Positions 8,614-21,679 of a stretch of 64,000 nucleotides of DNA are shown in pieces. Under the pieces are notes generated by a model. That model did not search any database and was not told where the DNA came from. It saw nothing but the letters and a program-made list of their open reading frames with translations. The stretch lies in assembly GCF_016107705.1 (NCBI RefSeq), contig NZ_JAEHGC010000003.1, positions 1 through 64,000 on the forward strand, given 5' to 3'. Made by a program: the position numbers and the translations under genes. How positions within the stretch are numbered: the stretch's first letter is position 1; each line of letters begins with the position of its first letter. This DNA is from Neobacillus cucumis. GTDB lineage: Bacteria > Bacillota > Bacilli > Bacillales_B > DSM-18226.

Positions 8614-8648
8614 GAGTCAATATCCACTCAATGAGTTATTAATTACTC
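8614..8648. promoter_or_regulatory. Two tandem operator/enhancer sites GAGT-N8-ACTC
   Basis: Two inverted repeats of identical layout, GAGT-N8-ACTC, at 8614-8629 and 8633-8648, with centres 19 bases apart. They lie about 64-98 bases upstream of the -24 element, where enhancer-binding activators bind. Likely binding sites for the regulator encoded at 8750-10105. Confidence 0.7.
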
Positions 8649-8716
8649 GATCAATGTGATTTAAATCACTTTTTATAGCTTACTTGTTTAAATATTTAGA
8701 CTTATCTGATAAAATT

Positions 8717-8732
8717 GAGTGTATATTAACTC
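8717..8732. promoter_or_regulatory. Third GAGT-N8-ACTC site, next to the regulator gene
   Basis: A third copy of the same 16-base palindrome, 18 bases ahead of the regulator's start codon. Its position suggests autoregulation by steric block, or a distal enhancer for the leftward operon. Confidence 0.65.
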
Positions 8733-8749
8733 ACTAAGTCGGAGGAATT

Positions 8750-10105
8750 ATGTTAACGAGTGATGTCCAAATTTCAAAAGAAACTTTAGAAACCATATTA
8801 GAAAACTCTTCGGATGAAATTTTTGTCTTAGATAAAAATCTACGGGTGGTTTATGTTAATAAGCATTGCCAATACCATTATGGATTGACTCAAGCTGATG
8901 TATTAGGAAGAAAAAACTCTGAGTTTGTTGAAAGAGGTTTATGGAAACCATCTGTGGTTCCACTCGTTCTTAAAGAAAAAAAACCAGTAACGATCAAACA
9001 AGTAACCTACATTGGAAGTGAATTATTAACAACCGCTGTACCAATCCTTAACGAAAATCAAGAAATCATTTTAATAGTTATTACTGCTCACGAACTTGAA
9101 AACTATAAAATTTTGAAGCAAAAACAAAAAGTCCAACCAACAATTGTAGAGGAAATTGACCATAAAATTATTACAAACAGTAATAGACTAAACGAGGTGA
9201 TTAAGCTTGCTGAAAAGGTCGCTCATGTAGATTCTACCGTTCTAATCCGTGGGGAATCTGGGACAGGAAAAGGGCTTTTTGCTAATTTTATTCATCAAAA
9301 AAGTGATCGAAAAAACCAACCATTGCTTACCCTAAATTGTGCTGCCATTCCTGATAACTTAATTGAATCTGAACTCTTTGGTTATGCTCAAGGTGCATTT
9401 ACGGGAGCAAGTAGGGGGGGAAAAAAAGGGCTTTTGGAGGCAGCAAATAATGGGACGGTTTTTTTGGACGAAATTGGCGAAATTTCATCCAAAATCCAAG
9501 CAAAACTTCTTCAGGTAATACAAGATAAGGAGTTCATTCCAGTAGGTGGAGATAAAGTAAAAAAAGTTAATGTTAGGATTATCGCAGCTACCAATCAAAA
9601 TTTAGAGGAATTAGTCAAACAAAAAATATTTAGAGATGATTTGTATTATCGTTTAAACGTAATTGAATTAAATATTCCTCCACTTCGAGAACGTCCAGAA
9701 GATATTATCCCACTATGCTATTATTTTTTAAGGTTTTTTAATGAAAAGTATCAAAAAACAATCAAAATTACCAAGGAAAGTCTAAATTTGTTTTTTAACT
9801 ACTCATGGCCAGGTAATGTCCGGCAGCTCGAAAATGTAATAGAGCGATTAGTTGTCATCACCGATTCATATATTGGTCTACAAGACATTCCAGAACTCAT
9901 CAGCACCAACACCCCAATTGATGTACCCATTTTTACTTCATTAAATGAGGCACTAGAAAATACTGAAAAACGGATCGTATTAGCAGCTTACGAAACTTAT
10001 AAGAGTTCCAGAAAAGTTGCTAAAGCTTTAAATATTAGTCAAACAAAAGCCTCAACACTCATTAGAAAATATCGAAATTTTTTTAAAAATACATCCCAAA
10101 ATTAG
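8750..10105 (+). CDS. PAS domain sigma-54-dependent transcriptional activator
   Basis: Enhancer-binding protein (451 residues) that would open sigma-54 promoter complexes by ATP hydrolysis. A PAS sensor domain covers about residues 10-112. The AAA+ domain has Walker A GESGTGKG (168-175), the sigma-54-contact loop GAFTGA (215-220) and Walker B FLDE (238-241). A helix-turn-helix lies at the C-terminus (SSRKVAKALNISQTKAS, about 423-439). ATG start behind CGGAGGAATT. It is divergent from the oxygenase/ABC operon and faces three matching palindromes, so local control is very likely. The PAS ligand, possibly the transported amine or a product, is unknown. Confidence 0.92.
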   Translation: MLTSDVQISKETLETILENSSDEIFVLDKNLRVVYVNKHCQYHYGLTQADVLGRKNSEFVERGLWKPSVVPLVLKEKKPVTIKQVTYIGSELLTTAVPILNENQEIILIVITAHELENYKILKQKQKVQPTIVEEIDHKIITNSNRLNEVIKLAEKVAHVDSTVLIRGESGTGKGLFANFIHQKSDRKNQPLLTLNCAAIPDNLIESELFGYAQGAFTGASRGGKKGLLEAANNGTVFLDEIGEISSKIQAKLLQVIQDKEFIPVGGDKVKKVNVRIIAATNQNLEELVKQKIFRDDLYYRLNVIELNIPPLRERPEDIIPLCYYFLRFFNEKYQKTIKITKESLNLFFNYSWPGNVRQLENVIERLVVITDSYIGLQDIPELISTNTPIDVPIFTSLNEALENTEKRIVLAAYETYKSSRKVAKALNISQTKASTLIRKYRNFFKNTSQN

Positions 10106-10106
10106 A

Positions 10107-10132
10107 AAAGGGACTGAATTTTCAGCCCCTTT
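10107..10132. terminator. Bidirectional terminator between regulator and helicase
   Basis: Hairpin AAAGGGACTGAA/TTCAGCCCCTTT (10107-10118 with 10121-10132) between two convergent genes. T-rich stretches are short, stronger on the minus strand. Confidence 0.6.
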
Positions 10133-10137
10133 GGTAA

Positions 10138-11454
10138 TTATTTCATTCTTTTCCTTTTTCCAAAATTAGCCTCAGAGTTTCCCTTGCTTGATTGTACCGT
10201 TTGTCTGTTACTGTTATTCCTTTTACCTTTTATAGGCTTTGAATTCATTGGTTTACGATTCCGTTGATTTCCTTTCTCCTGCTTAGTATTAGAAGGACCA
10301 GACTTCCTATCTGAATTTTTGTTAGGATCCTGGTTTTTCTCTCGCTCTTGAACTTGTTTTTGAATCCGAATATTTAATTCTTTTTCAATCATATCAAGAG
10401 TCGGGCGATCAGCTGAGGAATAAAACGTGATGGCTAACCCCTTCATTCCCGCTCTACCCGTTCTGCCAATTCGGTGGACATAGCTTTCTGCATCCTGAGG
10501 AATATCGTAGTTAAATACATGGGTCACTCCCTCAACATCCAGCCCCCTTGCAGCTACATCCGTCGCGATTAACAATTGAATTTCAGCATCCCTAAATCTT
10601 TTCATGACTTGCTCTCTTTTGGCTTGCGACAAATCCCCATGCAATTCATCACAAGAAAATCCATGTGCTTTAAGAATTCCGAACAATTTGCTGACTCTAC
10701 GTTTCGTTCTGCAAAAAATAACCGCTAGAAATGGCCGGTGGGTTTCCACTAATTCTATAAGCGTTGCCTGTTTTGCCCGATCAGTTGTGTGGATGGCAAT
10801 TTGTTTTACATTCGCAGCAGGCCCTTGCCTTTTTTCCACCTGAATATATTCCGGCTCCCTCATATGCTTTTTCGCAAGGTTCCGAACCTCATCCGGAATC
10901 GTTGCTGAAAAAAGCATTGTTTGTCTACTCTTTGGCGTTTCTTTAATAATATCCTCTACTTCTCCCAGAAACCCAATATGGAGCATTTGGTCTGCTTCAT
11001 CTAAAACAAGGAAATGAACTCTGGATAAATCAAGTGTTCCTCTTCGAATATGATCTAAAAGCCTGCCTGGAGTTCCAACGACAATCTGGACATTTTTTTC
11101 TAACCTTTTTAACTGTTTTTCAACATCCTGTCCTCCATAAACGGCTAAAACATTCACATTATCTAAATTCTGAATCATCTTATTAATTTCATCGGTAATT
11201 TGTAACGCTAATTCTCTTGTTGGCGTTACGATGAGTGCTTGAACGTGAAGAGCATTTGCCTCAAGTTTTTCAAGGATTGGCAAAATAAATGCAAATGTCT
11301 TCCCTGTTCCGGTCTGAGCTTGCGCAATCACATCTTTCCCCTTCATGACAACCGGTATCGATTGTGTCTGAATAGGAGTCGGTGTAGCGATACCGAAACC
11401 GCGTAATGTTTCTGTTAATTCTTTTGAAATACCTAATGATAAAAAATCAGGCAA
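10138..11454 (-). CDS. DEAD-box ATP-dependent RNA helicase
   Basis: RNA helicase of the DEAD family (about 438 residues), acting in RNA unwinding, ribosome assembly or decay. Seen in order: Q motif region ([14 protein letters not shown]), motif [23 protein letters not shown] (VLDEAD), SAT, then the second RecA domain with ARGLD and HRIGRTGR. A basic, Asn/Lys/Arg-rich low-complexity tail of about 80 residues follows (for example [15 protein letters not shown]), likely for RNA or ribosome contact. I prefer TTG at 11454 (protein beginning PDFLSLGIS, behind GTAGGG) over the TTG at 11472, which lacks a ribosome binding site. Which Csh-type paralog this is cannot be decided from sequence alone. Confidence 0.92.
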   Translation of the reverse strand: MPDFLSLGISKELTETLRGFGIATPTPIQTQSIPVVMKGKDVIAQAQTGTGKTFAFILPILEKLEANALHVQALIVTPTRELALQITDEINKMIQNLDNVNVLAVYGGQDVEKQLKRLEKNVQIVVGTPGRLLDHIRRGTLDLSRVHFLVLDEADQMLHIGFLGEVEDIIKETPKSRQTMLFSATIPDEVRNLAKKHMREPEYIQVEKRQGPAANVKQIAIHTTDRAKQATLIELVETHRPFLAVIFCRTKRRVSKLFGILKAHGFSCDELHGDLSQAKREQVMKRFRDAEIQLLIATDVAARGLDVEGVTHVFNYDIPQDAESYVHRIGRTGRAGMKGLAITFYSSADRPTLDMIEKELNIRIQKQVQEREKNQDPNKNSDRKSGPSNTKQEKGNQRNRKPMNSKPIKGKRNNSNRQTVQSSKGNSEANFGKRKRMK

Positions 11455-11551
11455 AAAAATCCCTACTTTCAATTCAAATGATTATCTATTCATAATGATT
11501 GTTTATCAAAAATAAAGCAATTAATCTTTTTATTCCAATTAGTTAAATTAA

Positions 11552-11584
11552 ATAAAAAACCCAACATCGACAGTCGATGTTGGG
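11552..11584 (-). terminator. Terminator at the end of the carbohydrate cluster
   Basis: Perfect 12-base-pair hairpin (11560-11571 with 11573-11584, core CCCAACATCGAC) followed on the minus strand by a T run. Confidence 0.93.
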
Positions 11585-11594
11585 AATCCTCTGG

Positions 11595-15505
<3,911 letters not shown>

Positions 15506-15510
15506 GTATT

Positions 15511-16425
15511 CTACTCACCTACCAATTTCATTTGAATCCAGGAAATGACGGCCGTGATCAACACTAGGACATAGGCAATGGCTGATGCATAGCCAAAATC
15601 AAAGAATTTAAAGCCAGTTTCATATAAATAAAGAGTAATGGTCATGGTTGCACTATTTGGTCCCCCTTGGGTTAAAATAAACGGTTCATCAAAGAGCTGA
15701 AGTGTCCCAATCGTTGACATCACCACTGTAAATATAAACACTGGTTTTAACTGTGGAATGGTAATCATAAAGAATTGCTTTACCTTTCCGGCTCCATCTA
15801 TACTAGCAGCTTCATATAATTCGGAAGGGATATTTTGTAAACCAGCTAAAAAAATAACCATATTGTATCCTGTCCATCTCCATGTCATGACTAGAATCAC
15901 AGAAGCTTTTGCCCAAAAAGGACTAGTTAACCAATGAACTGGCTTGACTCCAAAAAAGGATAAAAAATAGTTTACAAGTCCAAAATGTTCATCCAATAGA
16001 ATCATAAATACAATCGATGCCGCGACTAATGCTGTGATTGCCGGCATAAAAAAAGAAATTCGAAAAAATGCCTTTGCTTTTACCATGGATGATTGAAGTC
16101 CAACAGCAATTAATAAGGAAAGGAACAACATGATCGGAACTTGAACGATCAAAATTTCAAATGTGTTTAATAATGATTTATAAAAAATCGGATCATGAAA
16201 TAATCGCGAATAATTTGCAAATCCTACAAACGTTTTTTCTACACCGCGAACCTCTTGAAAGCTTAAAATTAACGAAGAAATCACAGGATACACAGTGAAA
16301 ACGATTAGTAAAAGCAGTGCTGGACCAATAAAAAAGTATGGAGCATTTTTAGGTGTAACAATATTTTTTTTCATATTGACCCGATACGTTGCCGCTGTTC
16401 TTTGTACTTTTTCTGTTTGAGCCAT
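15511..16425 (-). CDS. Carbohydrate ABC transporter permease (MalF type), transporter 2
   Basis: First membrane subunit (304 residues) of the CUT1 importer. Six helices, with the EAA motif YEAASIDGAGKVKQFFMITIPQ (short form EAASIDGAG). The N-terminal 30 residues are polar and basic. ATG start behind AGAGGGGCG. It pairs with the MalG-type permease five bases downstream. Confidence 0.92.
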   Translation of the reverse strand: MAQTEKVQRTAATYRVNMKKNIVTPKNAPYFFIGPALLLLIVFTVYPVISSLILSFQEVRGVEKTFVGFANYSRLFHDPIFYKSLLNTFEILIVQVPIMLFLSLLIAVGLQSSMVKAKAFFRISFFMPAITALVAASIVFMILLDEHFGLVNYFLSFFGVKPVHWLTSPFWAKASVILVMTWRWTGYNMVIFLAGLQNIPSELYEAASIDGAGKVKQFFMITIPQLKPVFIFTVVMSTIGTLQLFDEPFILTQGGPNSATMTITLYLYETGFKFFDFGYASAIAYVLVLITAVISWIQMKLVGE

Positions 16426-16455
16426 TGAATCGCCCCTCTGCCTTCGAGAATATGA

Positions 16456-16490
16456 AGGGATGAGCGGAGTGAACTCCCCCTCTCATCCCT
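16456..16490 (-). promoter_or_regulatory. Nested hairpin between binding-protein and permease genes
   Basis: Stem GGGATGAG/CTCATCCC (16457-16464 with 16482-16489) enclosing a second stem GGAGT/ACTCC. It lacks a T run on the minus strand. Such hairpins behind binding-protein genes usually stabilise the upstream mRNA and lower permease expression; that role is inferred. Confidence 0.55.
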
Positions 16491-16501
16491 AGAAAAAGTT
16501 T

Positions 16502-17791
16502 CTATTTTACTTCATTTTTCAACTGATTCTCGGCATCTTTTAATGCGGATTCAACCGATTTATTTTCAAGTAATATCGCAGCTTGAGCATTGCTTGTTAG
16601 AGTACTTGCTTTTGATAAGTACTCATTTACATTAATTTGTGGAACTTGATCGACAATATCGGCAAATTTTTTGAAAATCGGGTTATTATTAAAGTACTCG
16701 CTGTTTTCGGTAAATTGCGGCGCACTATAGGTTTCCTTTAACGAAGGGAAAAGTCCATATTTTTCAAAGCCCAATAATTGAGAGTCTGTATCTGTTGTAA
16801 AGAAGTCAACAAAGGCATAGGCAGCGGATTGATTTTTACTTGTCGCCGGAATCAATAAGGAAGATCCGCCAACGTTTGCATACCTGTTTCCGCCCTCCTC
16901 AAAGCTTGGTAAATAAAATACATCCCATTTTCCCTTTAATTTTGGCGCCTGATCCATAATCGAGCCTGCATACCAAACTCCATAAGGAACTGTCGCAACA
17001 CTGCCGTTTACAGTGGCCGTTACAATTCCGTCCCAGCCTTTGTTGTTAAGGATTAAATCCTCATCATGAAGCTTTTTAATGACATCCATTGCCCGGATGG
17101 CTTCCTTAGATTGAAGCGTGATTTTTCCTTCCTTATCAAAATAAGAAAGTCCTTGTTCCTGCATCATCATTTGGAAGACGCCATCATAATTTGGAATATC
17201 GATCGGAAGCATTTTCGCACCAGTTGCCGCTTTAATTTTCTTTCCTGCAGCAATATAGTCATCCCATGTTTTGATGGAATTTGGATCCACATTCGCCTTT
17301 TTAAAATAGTCGACACGATAGAAAACTCCTGCTGGACCGATATCCCATGGTGCAGCAATGAAGTTTCCTTCCTTATCTTGATCTGCAGCAACCTTTGCCG
17401 GATTAAAAGAATCTTTGTACTTTCCATAACCAAGTTTACTTAAGTTCAAGAATCCTTGAGGGAATTGATGGACATAACCAGGAATTCGTTCATCCTCCAT
17501 TAAGACAACATCCGGAAGCCCTGATCCTCTAGCTGCAAGACCAACCGTCAGTTTATCGTAAAGATCCGAGCTATTGAAATCCTCTACCTTCACTTTTACA
17601 TCAGGGTATTTCTTTTGAAACTTTTCTACTGCAGCTTTCATCGTTGCTGCTGCAACGTCCCATCCCCATATCGTTATCGTCCCTGATGGGTGTTTCGCAT
17701 CACCGGTTGTTCCCTCATTACTGGCCGAATTTGAACACGCAGCGAGTAAAAGCAGTGCAATTGCTAACATAATAGAAAGGTACCTTCTCAT
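16502..17791 (-). CDS. Sugar ABC transporter substrate-binding lipoprotein, transporter 2
   Basis: Family 1 extracellular solute-binding lipoprotein of about 429 residues. Signal peptide with lipobox LLAAC (Cys near residue 19). The mature protein begins with the typical GTITIWGWDVAAATMKAAVE segment and has the CUT1-binder hallmark WDxYIAAGKKIK (TWDDYIAAGKKIKAAT). Start at ATG 17791, behind GGGGGG; the frame extends to 17812 but those residues precede the signal peptide. First transport gene of the second sugar importer, directly after the gcvPB-like gene. A galactoside ligand is suggested only by the downstream beta-galactosidase. Confidence 0.92.
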   Translation of the reverse strand: MRRYLSIMLAIALLLLAACSNSASNEGTTGDAKHPSGTITIWGWDVAAATMKAAVEKFQKKYPDVKVKVEDFNSSDLYDKLTVGLAARGSGLPDVVLMEDERIPGYVHQFPQGFLNLSKLGYGKYKDSFNPAKVAADQDKEGNFIAAPWDIGPAGVFYRVDYFKKANVDPNSIKTWDDYIAAGKKIKAATGAKMLPIDIPNYDGVFQMMMQEQGLSYFDKEGKITLQSKEAIRAMDVIKKLHDEDLILNNKGWDGIVTATVNGSVATVPYGVWYAGSIMDQAPKLKGKWDVFYLPSFEEGGNRYANVGGSSLLIPATSKNQSAAYAFVDFFTTDTDSQLLGFEKYGLFPSLKETYSAPQFTENSEYFNNNPIFKKFADIVDQVPQINVNEYLSKASTLTSNAQAAILLENKSVESALKDAENQLKNEVK

Positions 17792-17836
17792 TTTTAGCCC
17801 CCCAATTGTCATTCATTACTGAACCTTTAAAACCAC

Positions 17837-19411
17837 TTATCTAACTGAGTCAAATTCTTTTGTCTTTTTTAAATACGTGCGCCAAGTAATACACCATTTT
17901 TCCGGGTTATCCAAATAGTCTTGTTCGTCAATTTTGTGAATAGTGCTATTATGCGGGGCAGATTTGACGATTTCCGGATTTTCATATGCTTCTTTTGAAA
18001 TTTGCTCTAAGGCATGTATATACTCATCTAAATCCTCTTTTGAATAAGACTCTGTCGGCTCAAGTGTGAATGGCTGTTTCACTATATATGGATGGTGACT
18101 AGTCCAGTAATGGAGGCCAAAATCAGTCATTCTTAACGTTACATCCTCTGTAGTCACACCCGTTTCCTTTGTAAGCTGTTCCCAGCTGTAACGAACCTGT
18201 TCAAGACGGTGCCCCTTAACATATGGTGCACCTGCACCGCGGATTGCCAATACCCTATGATACATATAGTTATTGTTTAAAACGGCAATTTTCGCGACTT
18301 CCTTAAGACCTTCAGCACCAAGTGCCCGTATCCATGCATAGGCACGTAAAACCGTTTGCGCTACACCATGGAAGGAGCGTACCTTTCCAATTGAATGCTT
18401 CAAATCTTCATTAAGCAGGTATTTTCCATCTACCATTTCCACAATTGGTGCCGGCAAGAATTCTTTTAATTCAGCTTTTACTCCCAATGCACCCGTTGCA
18501 GGCCCGCCGCACATATGCGGTGCAGCAAAAGTTTTATGAAGATTAAAGAAACACATATCAAAACCTGCTTCTTTCGCTCTCGTAATACCTAAAAGCCCGT
18601 TTGCATTCGCCTGGTCGTAAAAACAAAGCCCGCCCGCTTGATGAACGATGTCGGTAAATTCTTTAATCCTAGGGTTGAAAATGCCGGTATCTTCCGGGTT
18701 GGCAACAACAAACCCGGCAGTTCTTTCTGAAACAGCTGCTTTTAATTTTTCAATATCTGGGAAACCATTCTCATCCGGATGAAGGGTAATAATTTTATAG
18801 CCTTTTACGGCTGCCGTTGCAGCTTGGGATGGATGAGAAAAAATGGTGGTGATAATTTCATCACGCTGGTCCCCCTCGCCCCTTTGTTCATGATATTTTT
18901 GAACAATGGATGCCATAGTAAAAAGCGCTTGGGTTCCACTGCTTGGCTGGAATGAAAAATGGTCCATCCCAGAAATTTCTCTCATACAAAGATCTAATTT
19001 ATAAAAAATCTCCAGCATTCCTTGAACTGTATCTACATTCTGTAAGGGATGAAGCTCCATGATTTTCGGGTCACGAATTAACAATTCGTTAATTTTCGGA
19101 ATGTATTTCATCGTACAAGTTCCCTGACCAATTTCCACATTAAAATCAGAGCCTAGGGTTTCTTGCGATAATCTTAAATAATGTCTCAATACCCTTGCTT
19201 GCCCAATTTCAGGAAGACTCGCTTTTTGATTTCTTTGCATGGACTTAGGTATTGCCGATATTCCATCCCCAACTGCTGCAACAATTTTCTCATTTACCGG
19301 AGGCAATTCGACTCCTTTTTCTCCTGGCTGATGAAGTTCAAAAATAATGGGCTCATTCCATTTTGCCTGATGAAAATCACGAGTTTTGCTTATACGCTCT
19401 ATCCTTCGCAT
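17837..19411 (-). CDS. Divergent GcvPB-like PLP enzyme (glycine decarboxylase subunit 2 homologue)
   Basis: PLP-dependent protein of 524 residues resembling the C-terminal half of glycine decarboxylase P-protein. The likely PLP lysine is in FFNLHKTFAAPH, with the aspartate of FYDQANANG upstream. Canonical GcvPB reads LNLHKTFxxPHGGGGPG; here the following segment is MCGGPATGALG, so the glycine-rich loop is changed. The C-terminal tail of about 60 residues (NPEKWCITWRTYLKK) is longer than usual. It lies 16 bases after the gcvPA-like gene. No gcvT, gcvH or lpd is present. I think it is a P-protein relative with another amino acid substrate, or a second glycine decarboxylase; sequence alone cannot decide. 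Confidence 0.75.
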   Translation of the reverse strand: MRRIERISKTRDFHQAKWNEPIIFELHQPGEKGVELPPVNEKIVAAVGDGISAIPKSMQRNQKASLPEIGQARVLRHYLRLSQETLGSDFNVEIGQGTCTMKYIPKINELLIRDPKIMELHPLQNVDTVQGMLEIFYKLDLCMREISGMDHFSFQPSSGTQALFTMASIVQKYHEQRGEGDQRDEIITTIFSHPSQAATAAVKGYKIITLHPDENGFPDIEKLKAAVSERTAGFVVANPEDTGIFNPRIKEFTDIVHQAGGLCFYDQANANGLLGITRAKEAGFDMCFFNLHKTFAAPHMCGGPATGALGVKAELKEFLPAPIVEMVDGKYLLNEDLKHSIGKVRSFHGVAQTVLRAYAWIRALGAEGLKEVAKIAVLNNNYMYHRVLAIRGAGAPYVKGHRLEQVRYSWEQLTKETGVTTEDVTLRMTDFGLHYWTSHHPYIVKQPFTLEPTESYSKEDLDEYIHALEQISKEAYENPEIVKSAPHNSTIHKIDEQDYLDNPEKWCITWRTYLKKTKEFDSVR

Positions 19412-19427
19412 GAATAAAAGCTCCTCT

Positions 19428-20819
19428 CTATTGTTTCGTTAAGATTTCATTTAGGGATTGAACAAGATAATCAATATCCTCTTTCGTATGAACCTCCGTT
19501 ACACAAAATAAGGCTGATTGGCCAAACTCCGGAAATTCTTTTGAGAGGTCCTTCCCTCCAAAAATTTTCCGTTCTACTAATCTTTGATTAATCTCTTCAA
19601 CAGTGACGCCCGTTTGATTAAAATCAACGATAAATTCTTTAAAAAATGGTGAATCTAATCTCGATCCTGATAAACTAGGAATTTGATTTAACTGCTGTAC
19701 AGCATATTGACTGTTCTGCATAATCGTTTGGCCTACTTCCTGTATTCCATCAGGCCCAAGTAATGCAAGGTAGACACCTGCGGTGATTCCCCATAAGGCT
19801 GTCTGGGTACCAACGGATTCCTTCCCTTTTTCCCTTAAGGCAAAAGAAGTTCTGTCATATGCTACATCGCCAAAACCGTATTCGCCCTCTTTTACGGTTG
19901 GAACAATTCCAAATAAACGGGATGGATATTCATTAACAAATTTCACATCATTATGAGTTGCAATAAAACCTGCTTGACCACCGCTGAAATTCATATGCAT
20001 GCCGAGTGGCTGAAGGTCTCCACAAACAATATCCGCACCATAATGACTTGGTGGTGCGAGGACTCCTAGAGAAATTGGGTCCACCCCAACAACCATCAAG
20101 GTTTGATTTTCTTTTAATAAAGTAGAAATCTCCGACCCTTGTGCCTCAATAAATCCAAGGTAGGAAGGATTTTCAAAATAAAGGGCAGCTACCTCATCCG
20201 TTAATTTTGCGTTTAAATCCGATAAATCCAATGCTCCGGATTTGGTATCAAATTGAACAAACTCAAATTCCAATTCCGGTGTTCCATAATTGACGATAAT
20301 TTTGCTTCGTTCCGGAGCAACGGTCTTTGCCAATAATACTTTTTTCCTTCCGGTAATGCGCGCAGCCATTCGAATCGATGTAGCTGCCGCCTGTCCCCAA
20401 TCAAATGTCGGTACATTGACAACGTCCATATCTACTAGTTCTGCTACTAGACTCTGATATTCAAAAAGGGCTTGGAATCGTCCATGATCTTCATAGGGTT
20501 CCCCCGCATATGCGGTTAAAAATTCAGAGCGCTGATTGATTTCATCACATACAGCAGGAACAAAATGCTGCCAGCAGCCGGCCCCTAAGAAATTTAAATA
20601 TTCTTTTGTACTGGTATTCTTATTAAGAATTCCTTCAATATGCCGCCGCAGTTCATATTCTGTTAATGCTGTCGGCAGCTTTAAATCTTCTTTGAGCTGA
20701 AGTTCTTCCGGGATACAGGAGTACAATTCCATGATGGAATTGGCTCCTATTACCTTTAACATCTCTGCTTGTACTTCTGGCACCATATTCGGTATATAAG
20801 GATGTACTTTTTGCGCCAT
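19428..20819 (-). CDS. Divergent GcvPA-like protein (glycine decarboxylase subunit 1 homologue)
   Basis: Protein of 463 residues resembling the N-terminal half of P-protein. Family landmarks are PYIPNMVPEVQAEMLKVIG near the start, YLNFLGAGCWQHFVP, and a GxCDLxxLG-like DIVCGDLQPLGMHMNFSGG. Positions that line the active site in ordinary GcvPA differ: the YTPYQPEISQG segment is replaced by YAGEPYEDHGR, and the YDGGTA segment by FDWGQAA. Such changes suggest altered substrate handling. It would form an alpha2/beta2 enzyme with the adjacent GcvPB-like protein. ATG start behind GGGAGG. Its place between a glycosidase/dehydrogenase and sugar transport genes is unusual for glycine cleavage. Confidence 0.75.
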   Translation of the reverse strand: MAQKVHPYIPNMVPEVQAEMLKVIGANSIMELYSCIPEELQLKEDLKLPTALTEYELRRHIEGILNKNTSTKEYLNFLGAGCWQHFVPAVCDEINQRSEFLTAYAGEPYEDHGRFQALFEYQSLVAELVDMDVVNVPTFDWGQAAATSIRMAARITGRKKVLLAKTVAPERSKIIVNYGTPELEFEFVQFDTKSGALDLSDLNAKLTDEVAALYFENPSYLGFIEAQGSEISTLLKENQTLMVVGVDPISLGVLAPPSHYGADIVCGDLQPLGMHMNFSGGQAGFIATHNDVKFVNEYPSRLFGIVPTVKEGEYGFGDVAYDRTSFALREKGKESVGTQTALWGITAGVYLALLGPDGIQEVGQTIMQNSQYAVQQLNQIPSLSGSRLDSPFFKEFIVDFNQTGVTVEEINQRLVERKIFGGKDLSKEFPEFGQSALFCVTEVHTKEDIDYLVQSLNEILTKQ

Positions 20820-20873
20820 AACCTTTACCTCCCTGTAATCTTAAATCTATTAATTTTTAATCTTTCAAAAAAG

Positions 20874-21653
20874 TTATGCTAATCCTCCGCCATCTACTAT
20901 TAAGTCTGTACCCGTCACCCAAGATGATAGGTCGCTTGCAAGGAAAAGTACTCCCTTTGCTATATCTCTTGGTGTGCCCAGCCTTTCTAATGGCCGTCCC
21001 TTAGCAGACGATACGAGGAAGGCATCTTCTTTTAGATTGAGCTGCTTGGCTTCGTCCCTTAATAACGGTGTATCTGTATCACCAGGGCAGATGCAATTCA
21101 CACGAATATTTTGTGGTCCATGGTCGATTGCCATTGCTTTTGTTAAATTCACGACTCCAGCCTTCGCTGCGCAATAGGCAGCCGCTTGATCTCCACCCTT
21201 AATTCCCCATCCTGAACCGGTATTAATAATGCTGCCTCCGCCGCCGGACGCCATAAGCGGAATTAAATATTTTGAGAGAAGATAAATTCCTTTTAAGGAA
21301 ACGTCTAATACTAAATCCCAATCGGACTCTTCCAATTCGACCACTGTCTTTCTTCTAATCACCCCGGCATTGTTGAAAAGAACATCAATTTTCCCGTAGC
21401 TTGCTTCAATATGATTACGTACCGTTTCACAATCACTTGATTTCGTTACATCACATTGGACAAACTCTGCCTGATATTCTTTATTTTTAAGATCAGATGC
21501 TGCTTTCTCACCGTTTTCCGCATTAATGTCTAAAAGAATCACCTTTGCTCCTACTTCCGCCAAAAGTGTGGCAGTTGCAAGTCCGATTCCTGAAGCGCCC
21601 CCCGTTACAACACACACCTTATTTTCCAAACCAAAATAATCTTGAGTTAACAT
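20874..21653 (-). CDS. Short-chain dehydrogenase/reductase
   Basis: Classical SDR of 259 residues. Cofactor motif TGGASGIG (residues 18-25), NNAG (about 92-95), catalytic Ser in NTGSGWG and the YCAAK pair (Tyr and Lys). An acidic residue after the second strand (LLDINAE) suggests NAD rather than NADP. ATG start behind TAGGAGG. It lies between the GH63-like glycosidase and the GcvP-like pair, so it probably oxidises or reduces a sugar- or amino-acid-derived intermediate of the same pathway. Substrate unknown. Confidence 0.9.
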   Translation of the reverse strand: MLTQDYFGLENKVCVVTGGASGIGLATATLLAEVGAKVILLDINAENGEKAASDLKNKEYQAEFVQCDVTKSSDCETVRNHIEASYGKIDVLFNNAGVIRRKTVVELEESDWDLVLDVSLKGIYLLSKYLIPLMASGGGGSIINTGSGWGIKGGDQAAAYCAAKAGVVNLTKAMAIDHGPQNIRVNCICPGDTDTPLLRDEAKQLNLKEDAFLVSSAKGRPLERLGTPRDIAKGVLFLASDLSSWVTGTDLIVDGGGLA

Positions 21654-21679
21654 TGTAAAACCTCCTATGACACTAAATT

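Noticed and set aside
17066..17443. Plus-strand frame of 125 codons opposite the sugar-binding protein
   Set aside because: Antisense shadow; the binding-protein gene has a signal peptide, lipobox and ribosome binding site.
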